From: Halomonas sp. Y3
GTDB lineage: Bacteria; Pseudomonadota; Gammaproteobacteria; Pseudomonadales; Halomonadaceae
Assembly: GCF_024137965.1 (NCBI RefSeq)
Contig: NZ_CP099975.1
Span: 620,001-684,000, forward strand
Length of the DNA stretch: 64,000 nt
Direction of reading: 5' to 3'
In this document: positions 30,988 through 38,806 of the stretch, piece after piece
Position numbering within the stretch: position 1 is the stretch's first letter
How the letters are laid out: every line of letters starts with the position of its first letter
Notes under the pieces: model-generated
What the model saw: only the letters and a program-made list of their open reading frames with translations
Database searches by the model: none
What the model was told of the DNA's origin: nothing
Position numbers and translations under genes: made by a program

Positions 30988-32070
30988 ATGATCATCTTTC
31001 GCTACCTGACCCGTGAAATCCTGCTGACCATGGCCGCCGTTGCCGGCGTGCTGCTGCTGGTGATCATGGGCAGTCGCTTCATACGCTACTTCGCCGACGC
31101 CGCCGAAGGCGACATCCCGGCCAGTATCCTCGGCACCCTGATGCTCTTTCATCTGCCGGGGTTCCTCGAGCTGATCCTGCCGCTGGCCTTCTTCCTCGGC
31201 ATCCTGCTCGCCTATGGCCAGCTCTACCTCAACAGCGAGATCACCGTCCTGGTCGCCTGCGGCACCAGTCCCAACCGGCTGCTCCAGGTGAGCCTGGTGC
31301 CGGCCACCCTGGTGGCCCTCCTGGTGGCGCTGTGCAGCCTCTGGCTGACCCCGGCCGGGGCCCTGCACAATGCCGTGATGCTCGAGGATCAGCGCAGCCG
31401 CATCGACTTCTCGGCCCTGGCGCCGGGGCGCTTCCAGGAGTTCGGCAGCGGCCGCACCGCCTATATGGAGGGTCTCAGCGACGACGGCAGCGAGATGCGC
31501 GGCGTCTTCATCAGCGAGCGCCAGCGACGCAGCGATGGCACCCCGGAGACCGCGGTAACCCGCGCCGAGGGGGGCTACCAGACCCTCGACCCCGACACCG
31601 GCAGCCGCTTCCTGGTGCTGGCCGACGGCGAGCGCTATAGCGTCGACCCGGGCCGTCACGAGGCCGAACGGCTGGAGTTCGATACCTATGCGGTGCGCCT
31701 CTCCCAGGCCGAGGAGCGCCGCGAGCTCGACTCGCCGGAGTATGCCACCACGGCGGCGCTGTTCGGCGACGGCTCGCCCCGCGCCCAGGCCCAGCTGCAG
31801 TGGCGGCTTGGCCTGCCGCTGATGGTCTTCATCCTGACCCTGCTGGCGATGCCGCTCTCCCGGGTCAACCCCCGGCAGGGGCGCTTCGCCAAGCTCTTGC
31901 CGGCGATCTTCCTGCATGTCTCCTACCTCAGCCTGCTGCTGGCCGCCCTGGACGCCATCGGGCGGGGAAGCCTGCCGGCGGTGATCGGCATGTGGCCGAT
32001 CCACGGGGCCTTCCTGGCCCTCGGCCTCGTGATGATGGCGCGGGCCCAGCGCAAGGGGATGAGCGGATGA
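30988..32070 (+). CDS. lptF: LPS export ABC transporter permease LptF
   Basis: The 360-residue permease of the LptB2FG complex extracts lipopolysaccharide from the inner membrane. The N-terminal MIIFRYLTREILLTMAAVAG and about three helices are followed by a periplasmic beta-jellyroll (residues about 130-260) and three further helices starting around WRLGLPLMVFILTLLAMPLS. The start at 30988 is chosen by alignment to known LptF starts; an ATG at 30937 would add 17 residues. The stop overlaps the lptG start. pepA next to lptF is the standard gammaproteobacterial order. Confidence 0.95.
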   Translation: MIIFRYLTREILLTMAAVAGVLLLVIMGSRFIRYFADAAEGDIPASILGTLMLFHLPGFLELILPLAFFLGILLAYGQLYLNSEITVLVACGTSPNRLLQVSLVPATLVALLVALCSLWLTPAGALHNAVMLEDQRSRIDFSALAPGRFQEFGSGRTAYMEGLSDDGSEMRGVFISERQRRSDGTPETAVTRAEGGYQTLDPDTGSRFLVLADGERYSVDPGRHEAERLEFDTYAVRLSQAEERRELDSPEYATTAALFGDGSPRAQAQLQWRLGLPLMVFILTLLAMPLSRVNPRQGRFAKLLPAIFLHVSYLSLLLAALDAIGRGSLPAVIGMWPIHGAFLALGLVMMARAQRKGMSG

Positions 32071-33131
32071 TCGCCGATCGCTTCGACCGCTACCTGGCGC
32101 GCAACGTGCTGGGGACCATCATCGTGGTGCAGGTGGTGCTGCTGGGCCTTGACCTGGTGATCTCCTACATCAACGACCTGGACGACGTGGAGGGCGGCTA
32201 CGGCGCCTTTCAGGTGCTGCTCTACCTGGGAATGCGCCTGCCCTGGCGCTTCTACCAGTATGCCCCGGTGGGGGTGCTGATCGGCGCGCTGATTGGCCTC
32301 GGCAGCATGGCGTCGAGCAATGAGCTCACCGTGATGCGTGCCGCCGGGCGCTCGCTGACGCGGATTCTCTGGGGGGCGATGAAACCGATCATCCTTGTCA
32401 TCGTGGTGGTGCTGCTGGTGGCCGAGTACGTGGCGCCGCGCACCGAGCAGTTCGCCAATGCCTGGCGCCTGGAGCGCATCCAGGGCGCGGGGGCCGTGGT
32501 CACCGAGCGTGGCGGCTGGCAGCGCGAGGGGGATAGCTTCTACCGCTTCGGTGCCATCCGCGCCGATGACACCGTGCTCGACCTGACCCGCTACCGCTTC
32601 GAGGGGCAGCGCCTGGTGGAGGCCGCCAGCGCCGAGCGCGCCGCCTGGCGCGACGGCAGCTGGCGCCTGGAGGGCGTCGAGATCACCCGCTTCCATGACG
32701 AGCACACCGAAGCCGAGCGGCACGAGACCCAGCCCTGGGAGACCAGCCTGACGCCGGAGCAGCTCAATCGCCTGCTGCGCCCCATCAACAGCCAGGCCCC
32801 CAGCGAGCTCTGGGCCTATGCCCGCTACCTGCAGGAGCAGGGGCAGTCGGCCACCCAGCCGCTGCTGCACTTCTGGCAGAAGATGCTGATGCCCCTGACC
32901 ATGGGGTCCCTGGTGCTGGTGGCCGCCTCCTTCGTCTTCGGCCCGCTGCGCACCGTGGCCGCCGGGACCCGAGTCTTCTATGGCGTGGTGACCGGTCTGG
33001 TCTTCAAGTACCTGCAGGACCTGCTGGCGCCGGCCTCGACGGTGTTCGGCTTCTCGCCCGCCTGGGCGGTGCTGGCGCCCACCCTGATCTGTGCCGCCGT
33101 GGGGCTCTACCTGCTGCGGCGAACCGCCTGA
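32067..33131 (+). CDS. lptG: LPS export ABC transporter permease LptG
   Basis: The 354-residue partner of LptF has the same layout: N-terminal membrane helices (FDRYLARNVLGTIIVV), a periplasmic jellyroll (residues about 130-250) and C-terminal helices (FWQKMLMPLTMGSLVLVAASFVFG). The LPS-contact Lys/Arg region lies in the first helix. The start overlaps the lptF stop by four bases (ATGA), and a GGGGATGAG ribosome binding site lies inside lptF. Confidence 0.95.
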   Translation: MIADRFDRYLARNVLGTIIVVQVVLLGLDLVISYINDLDDVEGGYGAFQVLLYLGMRLPWRFYQYAPVGVLIGALIGLGSMASSNELTVMRAAGRSLTRILWGAMKPIILVIVVVLLVAEYVAPRTEQFANAWRLERIQGAGAVVTERGGWQREGDSFYRFGAIRADDTVLDLTRYRFEGQRLVEAASAERAAWRDGSWRLEGVEITRFHDEHTEAERHETQPWETSLTPEQLNRLLRPINSQAPSELWAYARYLQEQGQSATQPLLHFWQKMLMPLTMGSLVLVAASFVFGPLRTVAAGTRVFYGVVTGLVFKYLQDLLAPASTVFGFSPAWAVLAPTLICAAVGLYLLRRTA

Positions 33132-33145
33132 GCCAAGGAGCCCCC

Positions 33146-33622
33146 ATGCAGCGACGCTTCAGCAACCTCGACGACGTCTGGCCGGCCGGCCTTGCCCGCC
33201 GGCTGGGTGCCATGATCTATGACGGCTTCCTGGTGGCGGCCATCTGGATACTCATCACCGGCCTGCACGTGACGCTGATGCGCCATGTGGTGGGGATTCC
33301 GGTGGAGGAGGTCGGCACCGGGCTGGTGCAGGTGCTTTCGCTGCGGTTTGCGCTGCTGCTGGGGGCCTTTCTCTTCTTTGCCTTCTTCTGGGTGCGCGGC
33401 GGCATGACCCTGGGCATGCAGGCCTGGCGGCTGCGGGTGCAGACCCTGGATGGCTGCTCCATCACCCTGCCTCAGGCGATGCTGCGCTTCGCAGTGGCCT
33501 GCCTCTCCTTTGCCGCCTTCGGCCTCGGCTACCTCTGGATCCTCTTCGACCGCGAGCGGCGCAGCTGGCCGGATATCGCCTCCGGCACCCGGGTGGTGGT
33601 GCTGCCCAAGCAGGCGAAATGA
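33146..33622 (+). CDS. RDD-family membrane protein
   Basis: The 158-residue protein belongs to the RDD family, with two or three membrane segments and the family signature in ARRLGAMIYDGFLVAAIW (residues about 20-37, with the R and D residues). Another typical feature is GMTLGMQAWRLRVQ near residue 89 and the C-terminal LWILFDRERRSWPDIASGT. Function is not settled; some members may be ion exchangers. It follows lptG by 14 bases and may share its transcript. Confidence 0.85.
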   Translation: MQRRFSNLDDVWPAGLARRLGAMIYDGFLVAAIWILITGLHVTLMRHVVGIPVEEVGTGLVQVLSLRFALLLGAFLFFAFFWVRGGMTLGMQAWRLRVQTLDGCSITLPQAMLRFAVACLSFAAFGLGYLWILFDRERRSWPDIASGTRVVVLPKQAK

Positions 33623-33661
33623 AATAGAGCGACAGGCAGGGAGCAAAGCAGGCGAGGGGGC

Positions 33662-33694
33662 AAAAGTGACCGGGATCAGACCTTGGTCGCTTTC
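33662..33694. repeat. Short imperfect inverted repeat
   Basis: AAAAGTGACC and GGTCGCTTTC (8 of 10 positions complementary) flank 13 bases. It lies just before the candidate Fur box and resembles REP-type palindromes found in related genomes. Confidence 0.45.
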
Positions 33695-33711
33695 TGCTTG
33701 CAAGAGTCTAT

Positions 33712-33730
33712 GCGAATCATTTACATTTAC
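33712..33730. promoter_or_regulatory. Candidate Fur box upstream of bfd
   Basis: GCGAATCATTTACATTTAC matches about 11 of 19 positions of the Fur consensus. It lies 29 bases upstream of the bfd start in an AT-rich patch, as expected for iron control of bfd. Confidence 0.5.
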
Positions 33731-33758
33731 TATCGCAGTCGTCAGCGAGGTGATGCCA

Positions 33759-33965
33759 ATGTACGTATGTCTCTGCAAGGGGGTCTCCGACCACCGGATT
33801 CGTCAGACCGTCGAGGACGGGGCGCGCAGCTGGCGCGACGTCCAGCGCGAGACCGGCTGTGGCACCCAGTGCGGCAAGTGCGCCGTCCAGGGCAAGGGCA
33901 TCACCCGGGAGGCGGTGAAGGCCGAGCTGATGGTGGGCGCCGAGGATCTGGCCTACGCCGTATAG
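33759..33965 (+). CDS. bfd: Bacterioferritin-associated ferredoxin
   Basis: This 68-residue 2Fe-2S protein reduces bacterioferritin so that stored iron can be released. The ligand cysteines follow the Bfd pattern: MYVCLCKGVSD (C4, C6) and CGTQCGKC (the later pair). The start at 33759 is the conserved MYVCLCKGVSDHRIR beginning. It lies 151 bases upstream of bfr on the same strand, so the pair forms the iron-storage unit. Confidence 0.92.
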   Translation: MYVCLCKGVSDHRIRQTVEDGARSWRDVQRETGCGTQCGKCAVQGKGITREAVKAELMVGAEDLAYAV

Positions 33966-34116
33966 GCGAATCGGGATTGTTCTCGATGCCTTTATCATGT
34001 AATTGATTTTGTTGGATATTTTCTGATTTGTCGCTAGACTGGTCGTCAGCGCTTGGCAGTGCCCATGCCTGCATGCCAAGCTGCATCCCTACCTGACGAC
34101 ATCCAGAGGTGAGTCC

Positions 34117-34599
34117 ATGAAAGGCGACAGCAAGGTCATCGAGTATCTCAACAAGGCCCTGGGCAACGAGCTGGTGGCGATCAACCAGTACTTCCTGCAC
34201 GCCAAGATGTACAAGGATTGGGGCCTGCAGAAGCTGGCCAAGTGGGAGTACGATGAGTCCATCGAGGAGATGCAGCACGCCGATAAGATCATCGATCGCA
34301 TCCTCTTCCTCGAGGGCATGCCCAACCTGCAGGACCTGGGCAAGCTGCACATCGGCGAAAACGTTCGCGAGATGTTGGAGTGCGACCTCAAGATCGAGCA
34401 CGACGGCCGCCGCGACTACATCGAGGCCATCGACTACTGCGAGCAGGTCAAGGACTACGTGACCCGGGACCTGCTGCGTGAGCTGCTGGCCGACGAGGAG
34501 AGCCATATCGATCATATCGAGACCGAGCTCGGCCTGATCGACAAGGTCGGCATCGAGAACTACATGCTCAAGCAGATGCAGGTGGCCGGCGAGGAGTAA
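34117..34599 (+). CDS. bfr: Bacterioferritin
   Basis: The 160-residue haem-containing ferritin stores iron. All ferroxidase residues are present: E18, E51, H54, E94, E127 and H130, and the haem ligand M52 is in place (IEEMQHAD). The N-terminal [19 protein letters not shown] is typical. The haem Met shows that it is a true bacterioferritin rather than a non-haem ferritin. It is followed by a terminator hairpin. Confidence 0.96.
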   Translation: MKGDSKVIEYLNKALGNELVAINQYFLHAKMYKDWGLQKLAKWEYDESIEEMQHADKIIDRILFLEGMPNLQDLGKLHIGENVREMLECDLKIEHDGRRDYIEAIDYCEQVKDYVTRDLLRELLADEESHIDHIETELGLIDKVGIENYMLKQMQVAGEE

Positions 34600-34630
34600 G
34601 CTTTCCCTTCTGCCCCCTTGCTTCGCATCC

Positions 34631-34657
34631 AGACCGGCGCCCCAGTGGCGCCGGTCT
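34631..34657 (+). terminator. Terminator after bfr
   Basis: A perfect 11-bp stem (AGACCGGCGCC and its complement) with a 5-base loop is followed by a short T-containing stretch, 32 bases after the bfr stop. Confidence 0.75.
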
Positions 34658-34675
34658 GCGTTTCGGGGACGGCGG

Positions 34676-34903
34676 CTACTGGAACGCCTTTTCGAGCTCG
34701 AAGCGTGGCACCGGTTCGCCCTGGACCTCCACCGTTTCGGTGAACATCGCCAGGGGCCTCACCCAGAGGCCGTAGTCGCCATAGAGGGCGCGATAGACCA
34801 CCAGGGGCTCCTCTGTCTCGCTGTGATGGGCAAGGCCCAGAACCTCGTAGCGGTTGCCCTTGTAGTGGGCATAGATGCCGGGGACGGGAAGCGGGCGTGA
34901 CAT
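34676..34903 (-). CDS. DUF1653 family protein
   Basis: The 75-residue protein begins MSRPLPVPGIYAHYKGNRYE and continues with the DUF1653 pattern VLGLAHHSETEEPLVVYRAL and LWVRPLAMFTETV. The family is found in many bacteria as a small stand-alone cytoplasmic protein with no known role. The start at 34903 is the only one that gives the family N terminus; an upstream frame is Pro/Ala-rich noise overlapping tcdA. It lies 25 bases downstream of tcdA on the same strand. Confidence 0.85.
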   Translation of the reverse strand: MSRPLPVPGIYAHYKGNRYEVLGLAHHSETEEPLVVYRALYGDYGLWVRPLAMFTETVEVQGEPVPRFELEKAFQ

Positions 34904-34928
34904 GGCGAAGACTCCTGGAGGGGGTGGG

Positions 34929-35747
34929 TCAGGGAGAGGCCTGGGCGCTGCGGGCCAGGCGGGCGAGCACTCGGGAGGCGGCCACGAAGCCGAAGCTGCC
35001 GGTGACGAAGGTGGCGGCGCCGAAGCCCGAGGCGCAGTCGAGCCGGGTGGACTCACCGCTGCCCGGCTTCTGCAGGCACACCTCGCCGTCGGCGCTCGGG
35101 TAGACCAGCTGCTCGTCGGAGTAGACGCACTCCACCGAGAAGCGCCGCTTGGGGTTGCGCGAGAAGCCGAAGTCGCGGCGCAGGCGCGCGCGCACCTTGG
35201 CCAGCAGGGGGTCGTGCTCGGTACGGGCCAGATCCGCCACCCGGATGCGGGTGGGGTCGGTCTGGCCCCCGGCGGCGCCGGTCACGGTGATCGGCAGCTT
35301 GCGCCGCTTGCACCAGCTGATCAGCGCCGCCTTGGCCACCACGCTGTCGATGGCGTCCACCAGGTGGTCGGCATCCTCGGGAATCCGCTCGGCCAGGTTG
35401 GTGGGGGTGACGAAGGCGACCTCCTCCACCACCTCGATGCCGGGCTGGATGGCGCGGCAGCGCTCGGCCAGCACCTCCACCTTGGGGCGGCCCACGGTGC
35501 CGTCCAGGGCGTGGAGCTGGCGGTTGACGTTGGAGACGCAGACGTCGTCCAGGTCGATCAGGGTCAGCTTGCCGATGCCAGAGCGCGCCAGCGCTTCCAC
35601 CGTCCAGCTGCCCACGCCGCCGACGCCCACCACCACCACGTGGGCGCTGCGGAAGCGCTCGACGGCGCGGCTGCCGTAGAGGCGACGGATGCCGCCGAAG
35701 CGCAGGTCGTGGTCGTCGGTCTGGAAAGCGATGGGCAGGTCGGTCAT
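34929..35747 (-). CDS. tcdA: tRNA threonylcarbamoyladenosine dehydratase
   Basis: The 272-residue E1-like enzyme converts t6A to the cyclic ct6A in tRNAs that read ANN codons. The Rossmann ATP site is VVVVGVGGVGSWTVEALARS (near residue 38), followed by LIDLDDVCVSNVNRQ. The late segment CVYSDEQLVYP is typical. TcdA takes electrons or sulfur-chemistry help from CsdA/CsdE, which are not in this window. It ends 25 bases before the DUF1653 gene. Confidence 0.93.
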   Translation of the reverse strand: MTDLPIAFQTDDHDLRFGGIRRLYGSRAVERFRSAHVVVVGVGGVGSWTVEALARSGIGKLTLIDLDDVCVSNVNRQLHALDGTVGRPKVEVLAERCRAIQPGIEVVEEVAFVTPTNLAERIPEDADHLVDAIDSVVAKAALISWCKRRKLPITVTGAAGGQTDPTRIRVADLARTEHDPLLAKVRARLRRDFGFSRNPKRRFSVECVYSDEQLVYPSADGEVCLQKPGSGESTRLDCASGFGAATFVTGSFGFVAASRVLARLARSAQASP

Positions 35748-35759
35748 GGCGGGTGTCGG

Positions 35760-36533
35760 TCAGTCGATGGCAGCGGGGTGGGGATGCGGCTGGCTCTGGT
35801 CCACGGCGTCCACCGGCAGGTGGCCGGCCCAGCCGAAGCGTCGGAACAGCGCGCTCATGGTGGCATCCAGGGCGCCGCTCAGCCTGAGCGGCTGCCCGGT
35901 CGCCGGGTGTACGAGGGCGAGCTCGGTGGCGGCCAGCAGCAGGCGCGGGGCGTCGAGGTGCTCGGCGAAGAAGCGGTTGTGGTTGCCCTTGCCGTGCTTG
36001 GCGTCGCCGATGATCGGATAGCCCCGCTGCGACAGGTGGCGGCGGATCTGGTGGCGGCGTCCGGTCAAGGGCCGCGCCTCCATCAGCGAGTAGCGGCTGC
36101 TCGGGTAGCGGTCCACCTGCACCGGCAGCTCCACGCTGTCCAGGCGGCGGATGTCCGTGATCGCCTCCATGGCGGGCATCTCGGCCTTGGGGCGGCTGCC
36201 ATCCTCCTCGCGCAGCGGATACTCCAGCCGCTCGGCCTCGGGGCCGATGCCGCGCACCACGGCCAGGTAGCGCTTGGCCACCCGGCGCTCGGCGAAGGCC
36301 TCGGTGAGCCGGGTGGCGACGCCTGGGGAGAGGGCCAGCACCATCACGCCGGAGGTGGGGCGGTCGAGGCGGTGTACCGGGTAGACCCGCTGGCCAAGCT
36401 GGTCGCGCAGCCGCTGCATCAGGAACTCTCGCTCGCCACGGGCCAGGGCGGTGCGATGGACCAGCAGGCCGGCCGGCTTGTGCACGGCCACCAGGTGCTC
36501 GTCTTGGTGCAGGATGCGCAGGGGATCACTCAT
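35760..36533 (-). CDS. truC: tRNA pseudouridine(65) synthase
   Basis: The 257-residue RluA-family enzyme makes pseudouridine at tRNA position 65. The catalytic motif is VHRLDRPTSGVMVLALS with D57. The N-terminal IL HQDEHLVAVHKPAGLLVHR region fits RluA proteins, and the ARPLTGRRHQIRRHL segment is conserved. TruC rather than RluC is chosen from the short length and lack of an S4 domain. Its stop lies 12 bases upstream of tcdA, so the two tRNA-modification genes likely form one transcript. Confidence 0.87.
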   Translation of the reverse strand: MSDPLRILHQDEHLVAVHKPAGLLVHRTALARGEREFLMQRLRDQLGQRVYPVHRLDRPTSGVMVLALSPGVATRLTEAFAERRVAKRYLAVVRGIGPEAERLEYPLREEDGSRPKAEMPAMEAITDIRRLDSVELPVQVDRYPSSRYSLMEARPLTGRRHQIRRHLSQRGYPIIGDAKHGKGNHNRFFAEHLDAPRLLLAATELALVHPATGQPLRLSGALDATMSALFRRFGWAGHLPVDAVDQSQPHPHPAAID

Positions 36534-36611
36534 GCCGATGGAGTCGCCGGAGGGGTCGCCGAAGGGGCGGCCATTGTCGCCGCCGGGGGCGAGGATGTCA
36601 CCCTCGAGCGC

Positions 36612-37766
36612 TCACTGAGGAATAGGGGCCAGGCGACGGATCTCCACGTGGGAGAACCAGTCGAGGTCGGCGGCGGCCTCTGCCAGGCGTCGCGCGGTGC
36701 TCTGGCTCTCCAGGGGCGAGTCCTCGTCGATGCAGGCCACCACGGTCACGGCTCCCTCCAGGTAGTGGAGCTCCAGGTCGAGGAGCCAGTGCCACTCAGG
36801 CAGGCCGGCCCAGCGCTCGGCCAGCGCCGCTTCCACCTCGGGCCGCAGCGGCAGGCCGGGGAGCTGGCTGGGGTCGCCTTCGCCGGCATCATCTTCCGGG
36901 TCGACGTGGAAGGTGAGGTCGGTGAGTGCCGGGAAAGATTGTCGCAGGCGGCGGCTCACCTCGTTGCCGATCTCGTGGCCCTCGGAGACGCTGATGCGCG
37001 GCGAGACCACCACGTGGAGGTCGAGCATGGTGCGCCCGGCAGACTGGCGGGTGCGCAGGTCGTGGATGCCCTCCACCCCGGGCACGCCGAGCGCCACGTC
37101 CCGCATCGCCTCCTGCTGGGCCACCGGCAGAGCGGTGTCCACCAGCTCGCGGCCCGACTCCCACAGCAGGTCCCAGCCCACCTTGCCCACCAGCAGGCCG
37201 ACGATCACGGCCGCCAGGGTGTCGATCCAGGTGGCGCCGAACTGGCTGCCGAGCAGCGCGATCAGCACCACGCCGGTGGAGAAGACGTCGCTGCGATGGT
37301 GCCAGGCGTTGGCCTCCAGCATCTTGGAGCCGATGCGCTGGGCTACGCGCCGGGTGAGATGGAACAGCCACTCCTTGGCCAGCAGCGCCAGGACGGTCAG
37401 CAGGATCGCCCAGTAGCCCGGTGGCGGGATATCGGCGGCAGAGATCAGACGCTCGGTGCTCGACCAGACAATGGCGCCGGCCACGAAGATCAGCACGCTG
37501 CCCAGGAACAGGGTAGCGAGGGTCTCGATACGGCCATGGCCATAGTGGTGGTCGTGGTCGGGCCCCTGGTGGCCATAGTGGGATGCCGCCAGCACGAAGC
37601 CGTCGGTGACCAGGTCGGAGAAGGAGTGCACGCCGTCTGCTACCAGGGCGGCCGACCCGACCAGCCAGCCCACGATGATCTTGGCGACCCCCAGGATGCA
37701 GTTCACCGCGACGGACAGAAGGGTGACTCGGCGGGTTGCCTGATGCTTCTCTGAATTGGTCTGCAT
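36612..37766 (-). CDS. Cation diffusion facilitator transporter
   Basis: The 384-residue CDF exporter has six membrane helices. The metal site fits HSFSD (helix 2) and HHRSD (helix 5), the HxxxD pattern of zinc/iron/manganese exporters. A His-rich cytoplasmic stretch HYGHQGPDHDHHYGHG lies between helices 2 and 3, and a C-terminal domain of about 180 residues is longer than usual and repeats a ferredoxin-like unit. The start at 37766 is preferred because CAGGAATCGCC lies upstream; an ATG at 37799 has no such site. Metal specificity cannot be fixed from sequence. Confidence 0.85.
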   Translation of the reverse strand: MQTNSEKHQATRRVTLLSVAVNCILGVAKIIVGWLVGSAALVADGVHSFSDLVTDGFVLAASHYGHQGPDHDHHYGHGRIETLATLFLGSVLIFVAGAIVWSSTERLISAADIPPPGYWAILLTVLALLAKEWLFHLTRRVAQRIGSKMLEANAWHHRSDVFSTGVVLIALLGSQFGATWIDTLAAVIVGLLVGKVGWDLLWESGRELVDTALPVAQQEAMRDVALGVPGVEGIHDLRTRQSAGRTMLDLHVVVSPRISVSEGHEIGNEVSRRLRQSFPALTDLTFHVDPEDDAGEGDPSQLPGLPLRPEVEAALAERWAGLPEWHWLLDLELHYLEGAVTVVACIDEDSPLESQSTARRLAEAAADLDWFSHVEIRRLAPIPQ

Positions 37767-37924
37767 GGCGATTCCTGTGCACTGCTCCTGCTGGGACATG
37801 CTGCACTGGCGAAACGACCTAAATAGTACCGAAAAGGTCCTCTTTGATGCAATGGGACCTCTTGCAGCCGCTGGCCGAGTGCGACAGTGTCTCTATCAGT
37901 AAACCGCAAAGGAGAGAGAGTGTC

Positions 37925-38599
37925 ATGGCTACCACCGTATTGATCACCGGCGCCAACCGCGGCGTCGGCCTGGCCTTGGCCCGCCACTATCGGGAGGCTG
38001 GCTGGAGGGTCATCGGGGTCTGCCGCAGCAGCGGCGAGGAGACCGCCGAGCTGCACCAGGTGGCCGAGCGGGTCATCGAGGGCATCGACGTGACCCGGCC
38101 GGAAGACGTGGCGCGGCTTGCCGTGGAGCTGGAAGGGCAGCGCCTCGCGCTGCTGATCAATAATGCGGGGCTGCTCAAGGACGAGCGCCTGGGCGAGCTC
38201 GACTTCGATTCGATCCGCGAGCAGATGGAGATCAACGCCTATGCGCCGCTGCGGGTCACCGAGGCGCTGCTCGGCAACCTCGACGAGGGCAGCAAGGTGG
38301 CCAATATCACCAGCCGCATGGGCTCCATCGCCGACAACGACTCCGGCGGCCGCTATGGCTATCGCGCCTCCAAGGCGGCGCTCAACGCCTTCGGCAAGTC
38401 GCTGGCCATGGATCTCAAGCCCCGCGGCATCGCCGTGGTCCAGCTCCACCCCGGCTATGTGCAGACCCGCATGGTCAACTTCGGTGGGCTGATCTCCCCG
38501 GAGGAGGCCGCCGCCGGCATCGCCGAGCGCATCGAGGCGCTGACCCTCGCGACCACCGGCACCTTCTGGCACAGCAATGGCGAGCCGCTGCCCTGGTAG
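37925..38599 (+). CDS. SDR-family oxidoreductase
   Basis: The 224-residue classical short-chain dehydrogenase has the cofactor motif TGANRGVG (residues about 8-15), NNAG near residue 78, and the catalytic Ser and YxxxK in ITSRMGSIADNDSGGRYGYRASKAA. The length is short for the family but complete. The Arg after the glycine motif suggests NADP preference. The substrate is unknown. The start follows AAAGGAGAGAG. It is divergent from the CDF gene and has no close partner. Confidence 0.85.
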   Translation: MATTVLITGANRGVGLALARHYREAGWRVIGVCRSSGEETAELHQVAERVIEGIDVTRPEDVARLAVELEGQRLALLINNAGLLKDERLGELDFDSIREQMEINAYAPLRVTEALLGNLDEGSKVANITSRMGSIADNDSGGRYGYRASKAALNAFGKSLAMDLKPRGIAVVQLHPGYVQTRMVNFGGLISPEEAAAGIAERIEALTLATTGTFWHSNGEPLPW

Positions 38600-38775
38600 T
38601 CGATCAGCGTTGCACCGACCGGGCGCCTGGGCCGGGATGAGTCGGCCTGCGCTGCACCGTAGGCGGGCGTGATCCGATGCCGGCTGCCGCTGAGGCCTCG
38701 AGGCCATGGGTAGCTGGTGGGGCCAACTCTCTGGTTTATCTGGGAATAGTCTGAATTAGGCATGGTGAATGCAGT

Positions 38776-38802
38776 GTCTCTCCCGTCAACCACGGGAGAG
38801 AC
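38776..38802 (+). promoter_or_regulatory. Perfect hairpin over the amine-oxidase ribosome binding site
   Basis: GTCTCTCCCGT (38776-38786) pairs exactly with ACGGGAGAGAC (38792-38802) over a 5-base loop. The right arm includes GGGAGAG, the ribosome binding site, and ends 4 bases before the ATG. It could shut off translation, or act as a dimeric operator. Confidence 0.75.
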
Positions 38803-38806
38803 ATTC

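Noticed and set aside
37817..37840. GACCT...AGGTC inverted repeat before the SDR gene
   Set aside because: The arms are only 5 bases long and occur easily by chance.
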